From assembly GCA_031553415.1 (NCBI GenBank), contig JAVBLO010000085.1, forward strand, positions 1 through 64,000: a stretch of 64,000 bases of DNA, read 5' to 3'. The position numbers were made by a program, and so were the translations under genes. Below the pieces are notes generated by a model. The model was given only the letters and a program-made list of their open reading frames with translations, was not told where the DNA came from and did no database searches. How positions within the stretch are numbered: the first letter of the stretch is position 1; each line of letters starts with the position of its first letter. Below are positions 26,978-35,616 of this stretch, piece by piece. The stretch comes from JAIRVZ01 sp031553415 (GTDB lineage Bacteria > Bacteroidota > Bacteroidia > Bacteroidales > Azobacteroidaceae).

Positions 26978-29800
26978 ATGAAATTAAATCTGATTTGGAG
27001 CGTGCTGGCATTTTTTCTCACCCTTACTTGTCTTCCTGTAAAAGCCCAACAAGCGTCACAATGGAAAGATATCAAAGGTTCCATCTTTGAAATTCAAAAC
27101 GACACAAACCTGGCTATTGAAGGAGCAATCGTTCTTTTGCTAAATCCTAAAGACAGCACCGTTTTATTTCATTCTTCAACCAATAAAACAGGCAATTTCA
27201 TATTTACTTCCATTGAAAAAAAAGAATATATCCTGAAAATAACCTTTCTCGGATACAATCCTGTCCTGAAAAAAATTACGCCCAATTTATTTTCTGGTAA
27301 CCAAGCTGATTTTGGGAAAATTATCTTGCAGGAAAACGCCGTGTTGTTGTCTGAAGTTACTATCATTGCTGAAATCCCGGAAGTTGTAGCCAAAGAAGAT
27401 ACATTAGAATATAATCCGGCAGCATTCCGTATGAATGAAAGTGCAGTTGTGGAAGACTTGCTAAAACGTCTGCCAGGCGTTGAAATAGAACCAGACGGAA
27501 AAATCACTTCAGTTGGAAAAGAAGTCAAAAGGGTATTCATCGATGGAAAAGAATTTTTCGGGAAAGACCCTAAAATGGCAACTAAAAATATCACAGTCGA
27601 TATGATAGACAAGGTTCAAGTAATAGACAAAAAATCCGAACAGGAACGGTTAACCGGAGTAGAGGACGGAGAAGAAGAAACTATTATCAACCTGACTATC
27701 AAAAAAGGGATGAAAAAAGGATGGCTCACCAATGCTTCGGCCGGAATGGGTGGATTCATGACCGAACGCAAAAGCGACAATTCTCCCAGGTATGCCGGGA
27801 ATTTATTCATAAGCCGTTTCGATGACAACAAACAAATTACATTGATAGGAAACTCTAACAATGTTAACAACCAAGCTTTTGCTGATGATGGCAATCAGAT
27901 ACAAACAAATATTCGCTCTGGAGGACGCATGGGAACCGGAGGAAATAATGGTATTACAAATTCGTCAATGGCCGGTATCAACATCTCCAATACTATCAAT
28001 CAAAAATGGAAAACAAACGGAAATATTCGTTATAATTATACTGATGAATTAATAGATCGTAAAGGCTTCAGGCAAAACATATTAGTTGACAGTATTTCAT
28101 ACAAGGAAATCTTATCTGATGACCAAAGTTATTCGAACAATCTTGTCTTTGATTATAAAACCGAATTCACACCTGATTCCCTGAACACTTTCGTACTTAC
28201 TACTGGAGTGATATATAACGACTCAAAATCGCACGATTACAACTACCAAAGTACAAGAGCAGGAAATGCCGACTCCACACGTGTCAATCAAAGTGAAGCA
28301 CAAACAACACTTAATTCCAATGGGTTCACTTTAGAAACAGAATTAACATATTCCAGGAGATTTCTCAAAAAAGGCCGCAGGTTCAGCCTTACCGGAAGTT
28401 TCAGTATCAATCATAACTCGGGAGAAGGTACCAACCTGTCTGCCAGTGAATTCTTCCTGAATCCTTCAAAAAATAAACTACTAAACCAGGAATTGTACAA
28501 CAGCTCCGACAAAAACAGTTATTCTTTCAAAGCCAGTTATGTTGAACCGGTTTGGAAAACCAATAATACTTTACAATTTTCTTATAATATCCGGTATAAC
28601 TACATTGATAATGTGAGAGAAACATGCGATTATGATGAAGAAACCGGCACCTATTCCATTCTAAACCCTAACTACAGCAAAAGTTTATGGAACAATTTTG
28701 TCAATCAAACTTTCAGTATGAATTTCAATGCAGTTCACACCAAATATAGTTATAATATAGGATTTAACATAAGTCCTTCATACACACAAAGCACCAGTTA
28801 TATCAAAAATGGAGATACAAATGGCAACGACTCCATACTGAATAAAATAAATGGCAGGTATGTTACCAATTTTGCTCCCCAGTTAAATTTCACTTACAGG
28901 TTTTCCAAACGTTCCAACCTTAAATTCACATACAGGGGAACCACTCGTCAGCCTAACGTATCACAATTAGATCCGACTCCCAACAACACTAATCCGCTAA
29001 ACATACGAACCGGAAATCCCGACCTGTTACCAGCTTTTACCCACAACATGATGCTCCGTTATAACAACAACCAAAGGGAGGCGCAACGCTCTTTAAGTGC
29101 AAACCTGCAATTTTCTTTCATCAAAAATGAAATCATCAATTTCACATCCTATCAGGATACTACCGGCATACAACTCACAATGCCAATCAATGAAAACGGT
29201 TCATGGTATATATCTGGAGATGTATTGTACAATATGCCATTAGATGCCAAAAAGAAATTCAAATTCAGTACCCATACAAGAGTTGGTTACAATAACAAGA
29301 TAGGTTTTATCCGTGTAAACAAGCAAAGTGAACGGAATGTATCCGGCACTCTAAGTCTTTATGAAAATATTGGTTTGAGTTACAGTAAAGATTGGTTTTA
29401 CGGACAATTTCGAGGAAACATAAACCATTCCAATATTACCAACACATTGGAAGGACAGGAAAACCAACAGTATACTACTTTCGGACTCGCTTACAATACT
29501 CAACTGTACTTCCCTTTCAACTGGACATTAGCTTCTGATGTTAATTATAGAGCCACCAGAGGATTAAGTGCAGGATTCGACACTGACGAAATTATCTGGA
29601 ATGCAGAAATCAGCAAACAATTTCTTAGCAAAAAACAAGCGACTTTCCGCATTAAATTCTATGATATACTCAACCAAACATTGAATATCAGCCGTATTAT
29701 AAACGCTAATTATATTGAAGACAATGAATATAACAATTTAACCTGTTATTTCCTTGTATCCTTTGCTTATAAATTCAATCAGTTAGGGGGAAAGCAATAA
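26978..29800 (+). CDS. Outer-membrane receptor-like beta-barrel protein with carboxypeptidase-regulatory domain
   Basis: The 940-residue protein has a signal peptide (ending LTCLPVKAQQ), a carboxypeptidase-D-like regulatory domain (about 33-115, IEGAIVLLLNPKDST...GNFIF), a plug-like region (about 125-240, EDTLEYNPAAFRMNESAVVEDLLKRLPGV in pieces, then VKRVFIDGKEFFGKDPKMA), and a long barrel. This is the TonB-dependent-receptor-like group without the SusC signature, and no SusD partner lies beside it. It may import a ligand or be a surface protein. Its last 26 nt overlap the convergent GH28 gene. Confidence 0.85.
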   Translation: MKLNLIWSVLAFFLTLTCLPVKAQQASQWKDIKGSIFEIQNDTNLAIEGAIVLLLNPKDSTVLFHSSTNKTGNFIFTSIEKKEYILKITFLGYNPVLKKITPNLFSGNQADFGKIILQENAVLLSEVTIIAEIPEVVAKEDTLEYNPAAFRMNESAVVEDLLKRLPGVEIEPDGKITSVGKEVKRVFIDGKEFFGKDPKMATKNITVDMIDKVQVIDKKSEQERLTGVEDGEEETIINLTIKKGMKKGWLTNASAGMGGFMTERKSDNSPRYAGNLFISRFDDNKQITLIGNSNNVNNQAFADDGNQIQTNIRSGGRMGTGGNNGITNSSMAGINISNTINQKWKTNGNIRYNYTDELIDRKGFRQNILVDSISYKEILSDDQSYSNNLVFDYKTEFTPDSLNTFVLTTGVIYNDSKSHDYNYQSTRAGNADSTRVNQSEAQTTLNSNGFTLETELTYSRRFLKKGRRFSLTGSFSINHNSGEGTNLSASEFFLNPSKNKLLNQELYNSSDKNSYSFKASYVEPVWKTNNTLQFSYNIRYNYIDNVRETCDYDEETGTYSILNPNYSKSLWNNFVNQTFSMNFNAVHTKYSYNIGFNISPSYTQSTSYIKNGDTNGNDSILNKINGRYVTNFAPQLNFTYRFSKRSNLKFTYRGTTRQPNVSQLDPTPNNTNPLNIRTGNPDLLPAFTHNMMLRYNNNQREAQRSLSANLQFSFIKNEIINFTSYQDTTGIQLTMPINENGSWYISGDVLYNMPLDAKKKFKFSTHTRVGYNNKIGFIRVNKQSERNVSGTLSLYENIGLSYSKDWFYGQFRGNINHSNITNTLEGQENQQYTTFGLAYNTQLYFPFNWTLASDVNYRATRGLSAGFDTDEIIWNAEISKQFLSKKQATFRIKFYDILNQTLNISRIINANYIEDNEYNNLTCYFLVSFAYKFNQLGGKQ

Positions 29801-31259
29801 GCCTTCCGTCAATGTCATATTTCCTGACATCCTTAAGTTGTATGCCAGCATCTTTTCCAAAAGTTTTCACTTGTATTTTTTTCAAGCGCAAATAATCCAC
29901 ATCAACAGCAATCAATGGGATACGGGGATCTTTATTTTCAGGTTCGAAAGTTGCTTCGCTGACTGAAATATTTCTCACATGACGGATAAACAAACCGTAA
30001 CAAGGCAAATTTCCCCAAATAGTTGGTTGCGGGTATCCTTGTTCATCTTCCACCACTTTGTCGTAAGAGGAAATATAATCACCTTCTGACAGATTCCCCT
30101 TGTTGAAGAACCGAATATTGTTCAGGTAAATGTTTTCTATTTTTCCTTCCGGAATACCGGTTATGGAAGAAGTGAAGTTACCAGTTCCATAAGACATGAT
30201 ATTACTGATTTGTATATTCCTCATTTTTCCTATTGGCGGAACAGGAGCTTCCTTTATGTGTTTACGCGCCCTGTTGCCCAACCTAACATACAAAGGGCAT
30301 TCTGTTCCTTCTATCAAAATGTTGTTAATCACCACACCTTCCATAATCCCTCCATCGACAATTTCAAGGGAAATTCCTGTAATGCCTCTTTTTAGTGTTG
30401 TAGGAAAAATCCTTGTTTCTATCCGGCTTGGTTTAATCACACAATTGGAAATGGCGATATTCCGGAAACCACCGGTAGATTCGGTTCCGCATTTGATAGC
30501 ATTCGCATGGCTGCTTATAATACAGTTATTAATCACAACATCCTCACATGGCGCCATTCCGGTACTTTTCAATACAATTCCATCATCGTCAGAATCAATA
30601 TTGCTGTTAGAAAGAAAAAAACGGCGGCATCCATCGATATTAATGCCGTCATTGTTGCTGTTACTATGATTAATGACTTTGACATTATCAATAACAACAT
30701 CTTCACAATCCAGATAGTGTTGATTCCATATACCTGCATTATACATGCTTATGCCTGAGATATTTACATTTTTGCAAGAGATTAACAGGATATTCCGGGG
30801 CCTGCCATCCTGATCTCCCCACAAACACTCCGGACGTGATTTGTGTAAAGCGCCTTGTCCGTCAATAATTCCATTACCAATGACGCTGATGTTATTTGCT
30901 TTTTCCGCATAAATCAAAGCATACCATCCTCCTTGTTCTTTTTCAGACCGGTATTCCGGCTGAGGTTGTCGTTGTACGTCTTCCGGATTTGCGCTTGCAT
31001 ACAAATAAGCCCCGGGTTCGAAATACAGTTCCACGTTGTCTTTCAGCAATATCGTTCCTGATTTGTATTTACCAGATGGTATGACAACTCTGCCCCCGCC
31101 ATCTGCGGAACATTTAGTAATTGCCCTATTAATGGCATTGCTACTCAGGAAAGCAGTATCACTTTGGGCTCCGTATTCCAATATATTATGATCTTTCGCA
31201 AGACAGTTTATGCAGGATAAAAGCAATAGACTGATGCTTGTACAAATAATTTTTTTCAT
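29775..31259 (-). CDS. GH28 family polygalacturonase-like enzyme
   Basis: The 494-residue exported protein begins with a signal sequence whose LLLLSC could be a lipobox. It then has the right-handed beta-helix start common to GH28 (ILEYGAQSDTAFLSSNAINRAI), GGGRVVIPSGKYKSGTILLK, and catalytic-site motifs NNDGINIDGC (NxD) and DSDDDGIVLKS (DD). The usual third motif G(H/Q)G is replaced by SHANAIKCGTES, as in many Bacteroidetes exo-acting members. It would release galacturonate or a related sugar from pectic chains. It is the last minus-strand gene of the polysaccharide locus, 9 nt after its neighbour. Confidence 0.88.
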   Translation of the reverse strand: MKKIICTSISLLLLSCINCLAKDHNILEYGAQSDTAFLSSNAINRAITKCSADGGGRVVIPSGKYKSGTILLKDNVELYFEPGAYLYASANPEDVQRQPQPEYRSEKEQGGWYALIYAEKANNISVIGNGIIDGQGALHKSRPECLWGDQDGRPRNILLISCKNVNISGISMYNAGIWNQHYLDCEDVVIDNVKVINHSNSNNDGINIDGCRRFFLSNSNIDSDDDGIVLKSTGMAPCEDVVINNCIISSHANAIKCGTESTGGFRNIAISNCVIKPSRIETRIFPTTLKRGITGISLEIVDGGIMEGVVINNILIEGTECPLYVRLGNRARKHIKEAPVPPIGKMRNIQISNIMSYGTGNFTSSITGIPEGKIENIYLNNIRFFNKGNLSEGDYISSYDKVVEDEQGYPQPTIWGNLPCYGLFIRHVRNISVSEATFEPENKDPRIPLIAVDVDYLRLKKIQVKTFGKDAGIQLKDVRKYDIDGRLIAFPLTD

Positions 31260-31267
31260 CTCAAATT

Positions 31268-33238
31268 TTATATATTATCAAAGAAAATGCCGCTACACAC
31301 CGGGTAATCAGGATTCCCGTAATGATCGTAAAAGAAACGTGTGATACGGAACTGTACATTACCTTTGATATTAAATGAAAGATATACACCATCTTCAAAA
31401 CCATTAATTAACTGTGAAGCTAATATGCGTTTGGTATTTACATCTATCACATCTACAACTTCCTGGCACTTTTTTCGTTTATAATCAGTAAAGTAAAGGG
31501 TAACTTTTATTTCTTTTCCATTATCAATTTTGGTGTCAATTAGCTGATGTAAAACCGAAGTCCGTACAGCCTCTATCCTGCCACTATTGTCCGGAATTAA
31601 AAGTGCAGAAGTTTTCTTACTGTTATTGTTCAATACCTGAAGAGAATCACCGGTATATCCGATTTCGACCGAACCAGGAATATTTTTACCTGCACCAAAA
31701 ATATCATATCCCAAGCTTCCATATTTTCCTTTCCAGTTTCCGCTTGTCAGCATATCTTTTCCCGCAAAAGAAACGGTTCCTGATGGTTCTTTGGAATAAA
31801 TAGTACTTTTATCAGACATATCAGTTCCGGCAGGAACAATTATCCGTGCCTTGTCGGGCGGCAATGACAAGTTGATTTGATTATTGCTGATTTTCCGGTT
31901 ACTTTCAAGTTTTACCAATCCGTTAAAGCCTGAATTGAACATGTAAATATCTACTTTGGATACACCTGCCCATTCAAGTGGAAAATCCCATATAGCATTC
32001 CTTCCTTTTACCGAATAAGCCATTATTTCAGGATGATTTACCCAGAAAACAGGGATGAACACATCATGACCTTCTTTCATCAGCTTTCCATCCCTGTAAA
32101 GGCGATGTACATTGTCGTCATCCCATTTACTGACAACATTATCTGAAAGAGTTAGTGTGATACCCATAGGATCTTTTGTTTCATATTTCAATCGCAACAA
32201 GCGGTTGAGATAAAAATAAACATAAGTATGATGCGATAATTCCCGCGCCACCATAAAAGGATTTCTTTGATATAAAGTATTTTCCAACTGCACACTTGCG
32301 CCAAACACCTGAAAACGCCTTTTAGTCAGGTCAATTTTTCCGCCATACAAATCGTCATGGGTACCATCCCGTCCACCACACATAATGTAAGGTGCAACTT
32401 CCATCTGGTTCACAAAAAGTGAAGCCCACCAATCCCAGGTAACTCCCAATGCATCAAATCCATAAAGATTCGGGTCGGCATATTCCCCTATCATTTGTAT
32501 ATTGTATTCTTTTTTCAGGTATTCAGCCATTTTTTTGATAGCCGAAACCTGGTCTTCTTTGGTTGTGTAATGATATAAACTCGGTGGATATTGTGTTTGG
32601 TTATCGAGGTAAAGAACACCCGTTTCTTTTACTAAAGGTACTTCTTTTATAAAAGCATCAATCCGTTGTTTTGTAACTCCGGCATTCCACTCATTCACAA
32701 TATTCACAAAATAACTTTGGCGGTTCCACCAGACATCACCTTTTAAAAGAGTACCATCAGCATTTTTGCATAACAAATCTTTCTCCTTATACATTTCCCA
32801 CTGGGGAGAATCTTCATAAGCATCAAAAGGATTGACATGAAAAGTACAATTGGTATTATATTTTTTTGCCTCGTTCATCAGCCACAATAAAGCGGCTTTT
32901 CCTTTTAATCCTCCCGGAGCATATAATGTTGTGTCAACAGGCACCCACCACGGATAGGTATGATCATGCCCACCCTGTTGAAATCCACCCAATATAACGA
33001 CTTTAGGCAACCCGCGGGAAATGCAATCTATCTGTTCCAGGTATTTTGCCACCGCTCCCAAATCCAGGTTGTGATAATCATCTTCCAGAGCACATCGCAA
33101 CATGATTTTAAAGGTTAGTGTTTGAGATAAATCTTTTGAATACGGATATAACGGATAGTCATAATCAAGTCCGATTGCAGAAACAGACAATGTTAAGGAT
33201 ATAAAAATAACGTATAACAATAATTTTATTTTTTTCAT
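31268..33238 (-). CDS. Secreted protein of unassigned family, tandem paralogue A (possible TIM-barrel glycosidase)
   Basis: The 656-residue protein has a signal peptide (ending LSVSA) and closely matches the next gene upstream over its whole length (shared YPYSKDLSQTLTFKIMLRCA, HVNPFDAY, WWNRQSYFVN, GEYADPNLYGFDALGVTWDW). Conserved acidic residues in strand-end positions (GVLYLDNQTQYP, HVNPFDAY, GEYADPN) suggest a TIM-barrel glycoside hydrolase, perhaps distantly like GH101-type enzymes, but I cannot assign it. A C-terminal beta-domain (KARIIVPAGTD onward) follows. Unlike its paralogue it lacks a T9SS sorting domain. It lies 22 nt after the paralogue and 8 nt before GH28. Confidence 0.7.
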   Translation of the reverse strand: MKKIKLLLYVIFISLTLSVSAIGLDYDYPLYPYSKDLSQTLTFKIMLRCALEDDYHNLDLGAVAKYLEQIDCISRGLPKVVILGGFQQGGHDHTYPWWVPVDTTLYAPGGLKGKAALLWLMNEAKKYNTNCTFHVNPFDAYEDSPQWEMYKEKDLLCKNADGTLLKGDVWWNRQSYFVNIVNEWNAGVTKQRIDAFIKEVPLVKETGVLYLDNQTQYPPSLYHYTTKEDQVSAIKKMAEYLKKEYNIQMIGEYADPNLYGFDALGVTWDWWASLFVNQMEVAPYIMCGGRDGTHDDLYGGKIDLTKRRFQVFGASVQLENTLYQRNPFMVARELSHHTYVYFYLNRLLRLKYETKDPMGITLTLSDNVVSKWDDDNVHRLYRDGKLMKEGHDVFIPVFWVNHPEIMAYSVKGRNAIWDFPLEWAGVSKVDIYMFNSGFNGLVKLESNRKISNNQINLSLPPDKARIIVPAGTDMSDKSTIYSKEPSGTVSFAGKDMLTSGNWKGKYGSLGYDIFGAGKNIPGSVEIGYTGDSLQVLNNNSKKTSALLIPDNSGRIEAVRTSVLHQLIDTKIDNGKEIKVTLYFTDYKRKKCQEVVDVIDVNTKRILASQLINGFEDGVYLSFNIKGNVQFRITRFFYDHYGNPDYPVCSGIFFDNI

Positions 33239-33260
33239 AATTTTAATTTAGATGAAAAGT

Positions 33261-35519
33261 TTATTTGCAAACAACCTTTTGTTTTAAGATTTCCTGGTCT
33301 GTGCTGACAACAACAATATACACTCCGCCTGCAATTCCCAATTCCTGTTTGGAGGTATGCAAACTGGCCTCATTGTTAACAACTTCAATTTTTTTGTTGA
33401 ATAACATATTTCCTGTCAGGGAATATATTTGAATATTGGCTGCATTAGTTTTATAAAGAGTAGACTTGATATTCAGTTCATCAGAAAAAACAGCAGGAAG
33501 ACACTTCAATTCATTTTTTGGAACAAACACTTCATCTATGGCAGAAGAATTATCATTGTCAATGAAAATTCCGCTGCACACAGGATAATCCGGATTGACA
33601 TATCCGTCATAAAAGAAACGGGTGATACGGAAATGAACATGTCCGGTTACTGCATACCTGAGATATGTGCCGGTATTGAATGAGTTGATAAGTTTTGAGT
33701 GAAGGATACGTTTGGCATTCACATCGATAACATCAACTACAACCTGGCAATTTTTGTTTTGGTAATCAGCAAAATAAAGGGAAACAGTTTTTTTCTCCGG
33801 AACCTGCAAATCTATAATCTGGTGTAAAGTAGATGTACGGACAGCTTCTATTCTTCCATTTTCATTACCAGGCTTTTGAAGTGCTTCCGCACGTGTACTG
33901 TTTTCATTGATAACATTCAGTTTATCTCCTATGTAGTTGACAGTTATATCTCTTGGAATCAGGTTTGAAGAGCCAAAAATATCATATCCTACAGAACCAT
34001 AAACATTTTTCCAGTTGCCTTGGGTAGTATTGTCCTGCTCCACGAAAGATACTGTTCCTGATGCCTCATTGCCATAAATTGTACCATCATTAATATTAGT
34101 ACCTGCGGGAACAATAATTTGTGCGATGCTGGCTTCCTGGTTAAGATTGATTTGATTGTTAGATACAGGAACATTAGAGCTTGCCAAATTGAGAGTATAA
34201 AAGTTGGAACTGAAATTATAAATATCAACAGCCTCAACATCAGCCCACTCTTTTGGGAAATCCCATGTACTAATCCGTCCCTGATAGGAATATGCCATTA
34301 TTTCACGATGATTCACCCAAAAAACAGGGATAAAAACATCATATCCTTCTTTCAATAATTTTCCATCACGGTATAAGCGGTGGACATTATCACTTTCCCA
34401 TTTACTTTCCACATTATCAGACAATTTAAGATTCATGCCGTATGGAGAAGTCGTGGTGAGTTCTTCACGCAATAAGCGGTTAAGGTAAAAGTAAACCAGC
34501 GTATGATGTGTAAATTCACGAACTACTTTAGACGGGTCGTTTTGGAATTGTATATCTTCTAATTGAATGCTTGAACCAAAAACCTGCAATCTTCTTTTAC
34601 TTAAATCATTGTAAGAACCCAGCAGGTTGTCATGGCAAATATTCCTTCCGCCGCAGGCAATATAGGCAGGAACTTCCATCTGGTTGATATTAAGGGATGC
34701 AAGCCAATCCCAGGTAACACCCAAAGCATCAAACCCATAGAGATTCGGGTCGGCATATTCTCCGATAAGTTGTATGTTATATTGTTCCTTAAGATATTGG
34801 GCAGCTCTTTTAATGGCTGTTATCTGGTCGGTTTTGGAAACATCATGATAATAGCTGGACGGATATTGAGTCAGGTTATCAAAATATAATACTCCGGTTT
34901 CCTTTACCAGTGGTAATTCGGTTAAAAAATCGTCGATTCGTTGTTGGGTCACTCCGGCTTTCCACTCATTCACCATATTCACAAAATAGCTTTGCCGGTT
35001 CCACCAGATATCTCCTTTGAGAAGTGTTCCATCCATATTTTTACATAACAGGTCATTATTGGCATAGTCGTCCCATTTCCAGGAATCCATGTAAGCATCA
35101 AACGGATTGACATGGAATGTACAGGTTGTGTTATACTTTTTTGCTTCTTCCATTAACCATATCAAAGCTGCTTTACCTGTCCTTCTACCAGGAGCAGTAA
35201 AATCTTCATCTACAGGAGTCCACCACGGATAGGTGTGGTCGTGTCCATCTTTTTGAAATCCGCCAAGAATAACTACTTTAGGAATTCCCCTGGTGATGCA
35301 ATCAATCTGGCGGAGATAATTGGCAACCAGCGACATATCCATATTGGAAATATCCGTCGGTAGCGCGCAACGCAACATAATCTTAAAGGTCAAGGTTTGT
35401 GATAAATCCTTAGAATAAGGATACATTGGATAATTATATGCCAGTACTTCAGAACAAACATTCGAAACAGGCACTAAACATAAGCTTAAGGCTAAAATAA
35501 TGGATTTTAAGTGATTCAT
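33261..35519 (-). CDS. Secreted protein of unassigned family, tandem paralogue B with T9SS sorting domain
   Basis: The 752-residue protein parallels the preceding entry from signal peptide to about residue 650, then continues with a linker and a C-terminal domain of about 80 residues (ANIQIYSLTGNMLFNKKIEV ... GVYIVVVSTDQEILKQKVVCK in part) typical of type A T9SS sorting domains, which direct export across the outer membrane and surface attachment. The core again has HVNPFDAY, GVLYFDNLTQYP and GEYADPNLYGFDALGVTWDW. Function unknown; the placement among glycosidases suggests a carbohydrate-active enzyme. The two copies probably arose by duplication, with gain or loss of the sorting domain. Confidence 0.72.
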   Translation of the reverse strand: MNHLKSIILALSLCLVPVSNVCSEVLAYNYPMYPYSKDLSQTLTFKIMLRCALPTDISNMDMSLVANYLRQIDCITRGIPKVVILGGFQKDGHDHTYPWWTPVDEDFTAPGRRTGKAALIWLMEEAKKYNTTCTFHVNPFDAYMDSWKWDDYANNDLLCKNMDGTLLKGDIWWNRQSYFVNMVNEWKAGVTQQRIDDFLTELPLVKETGVLYFDNLTQYPSSYYHDVSKTDQITAIKRAAQYLKEQYNIQLIGEYADPNLYGFDALGVTWDWLASLNINQMEVPAYIACGGRNICHDNLLGSYNDLSKRRLQVFGSSIQLEDIQFQNDPSKVVREFTHHTLVYFYLNRLLREELTTTSPYGMNLKLSDNVESKWESDNVHRLYRDGKLLKEGYDVFIPVFWVNHREIMAYSYQGRISTWDFPKEWADVEAVDIYNFSSNFYTLNLASSNVPVSNNQINLNQEASIAQIIVPAGTNINDGTIYGNEASGTVSFVEQDNTTQGNWKNVYGSVGYDIFGSSNLIPRDITVNYIGDKLNVINENSTRAEALQKPGNENGRIEAVRTSTLHQIIDLQVPEKKTVSLYFADYQNKNCQVVVDVIDVNAKRILHSKLINSFNTGTYLRYAVTGHVHFRITRFFYDGYVNPDYPVCSGIFIDNDNSSAIDEVFVPKNELKCLPAVFSDELNIKSTLYKTNAANIQIYSLTGNMLFNKKIEVVNNEASLHTSKQELGIAGGVYIVVVSTDQEILKQKVVCK

Positions 35520-35532
35520 TGGGAATGTTTTT

Positions 35533-35599
35533 ACCCCTAAACCCCCTAAAGGGGACTTGGCTAACGCGCACTAAAGTCCCCTTTAGGAGATTTAGGGGT
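35533..35599. repeat. CCCCTAAA/TTTAGGGG inverted repeat (copy 1)
   Basis: Arms of 26 bp (35533-35558 and 35574-35599) pair with two mismatches around a 15-nt loop. The sequence begins ACCCCTAAACCCCCTAAAGG. It lies between the beta-helix gene and paralogue B in the polysaccharide locus. A second copy is at 39764-39866. Confidence 0.8.
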
Positions 35600-35616
35600 G
35601 TGATTATATATATTTT

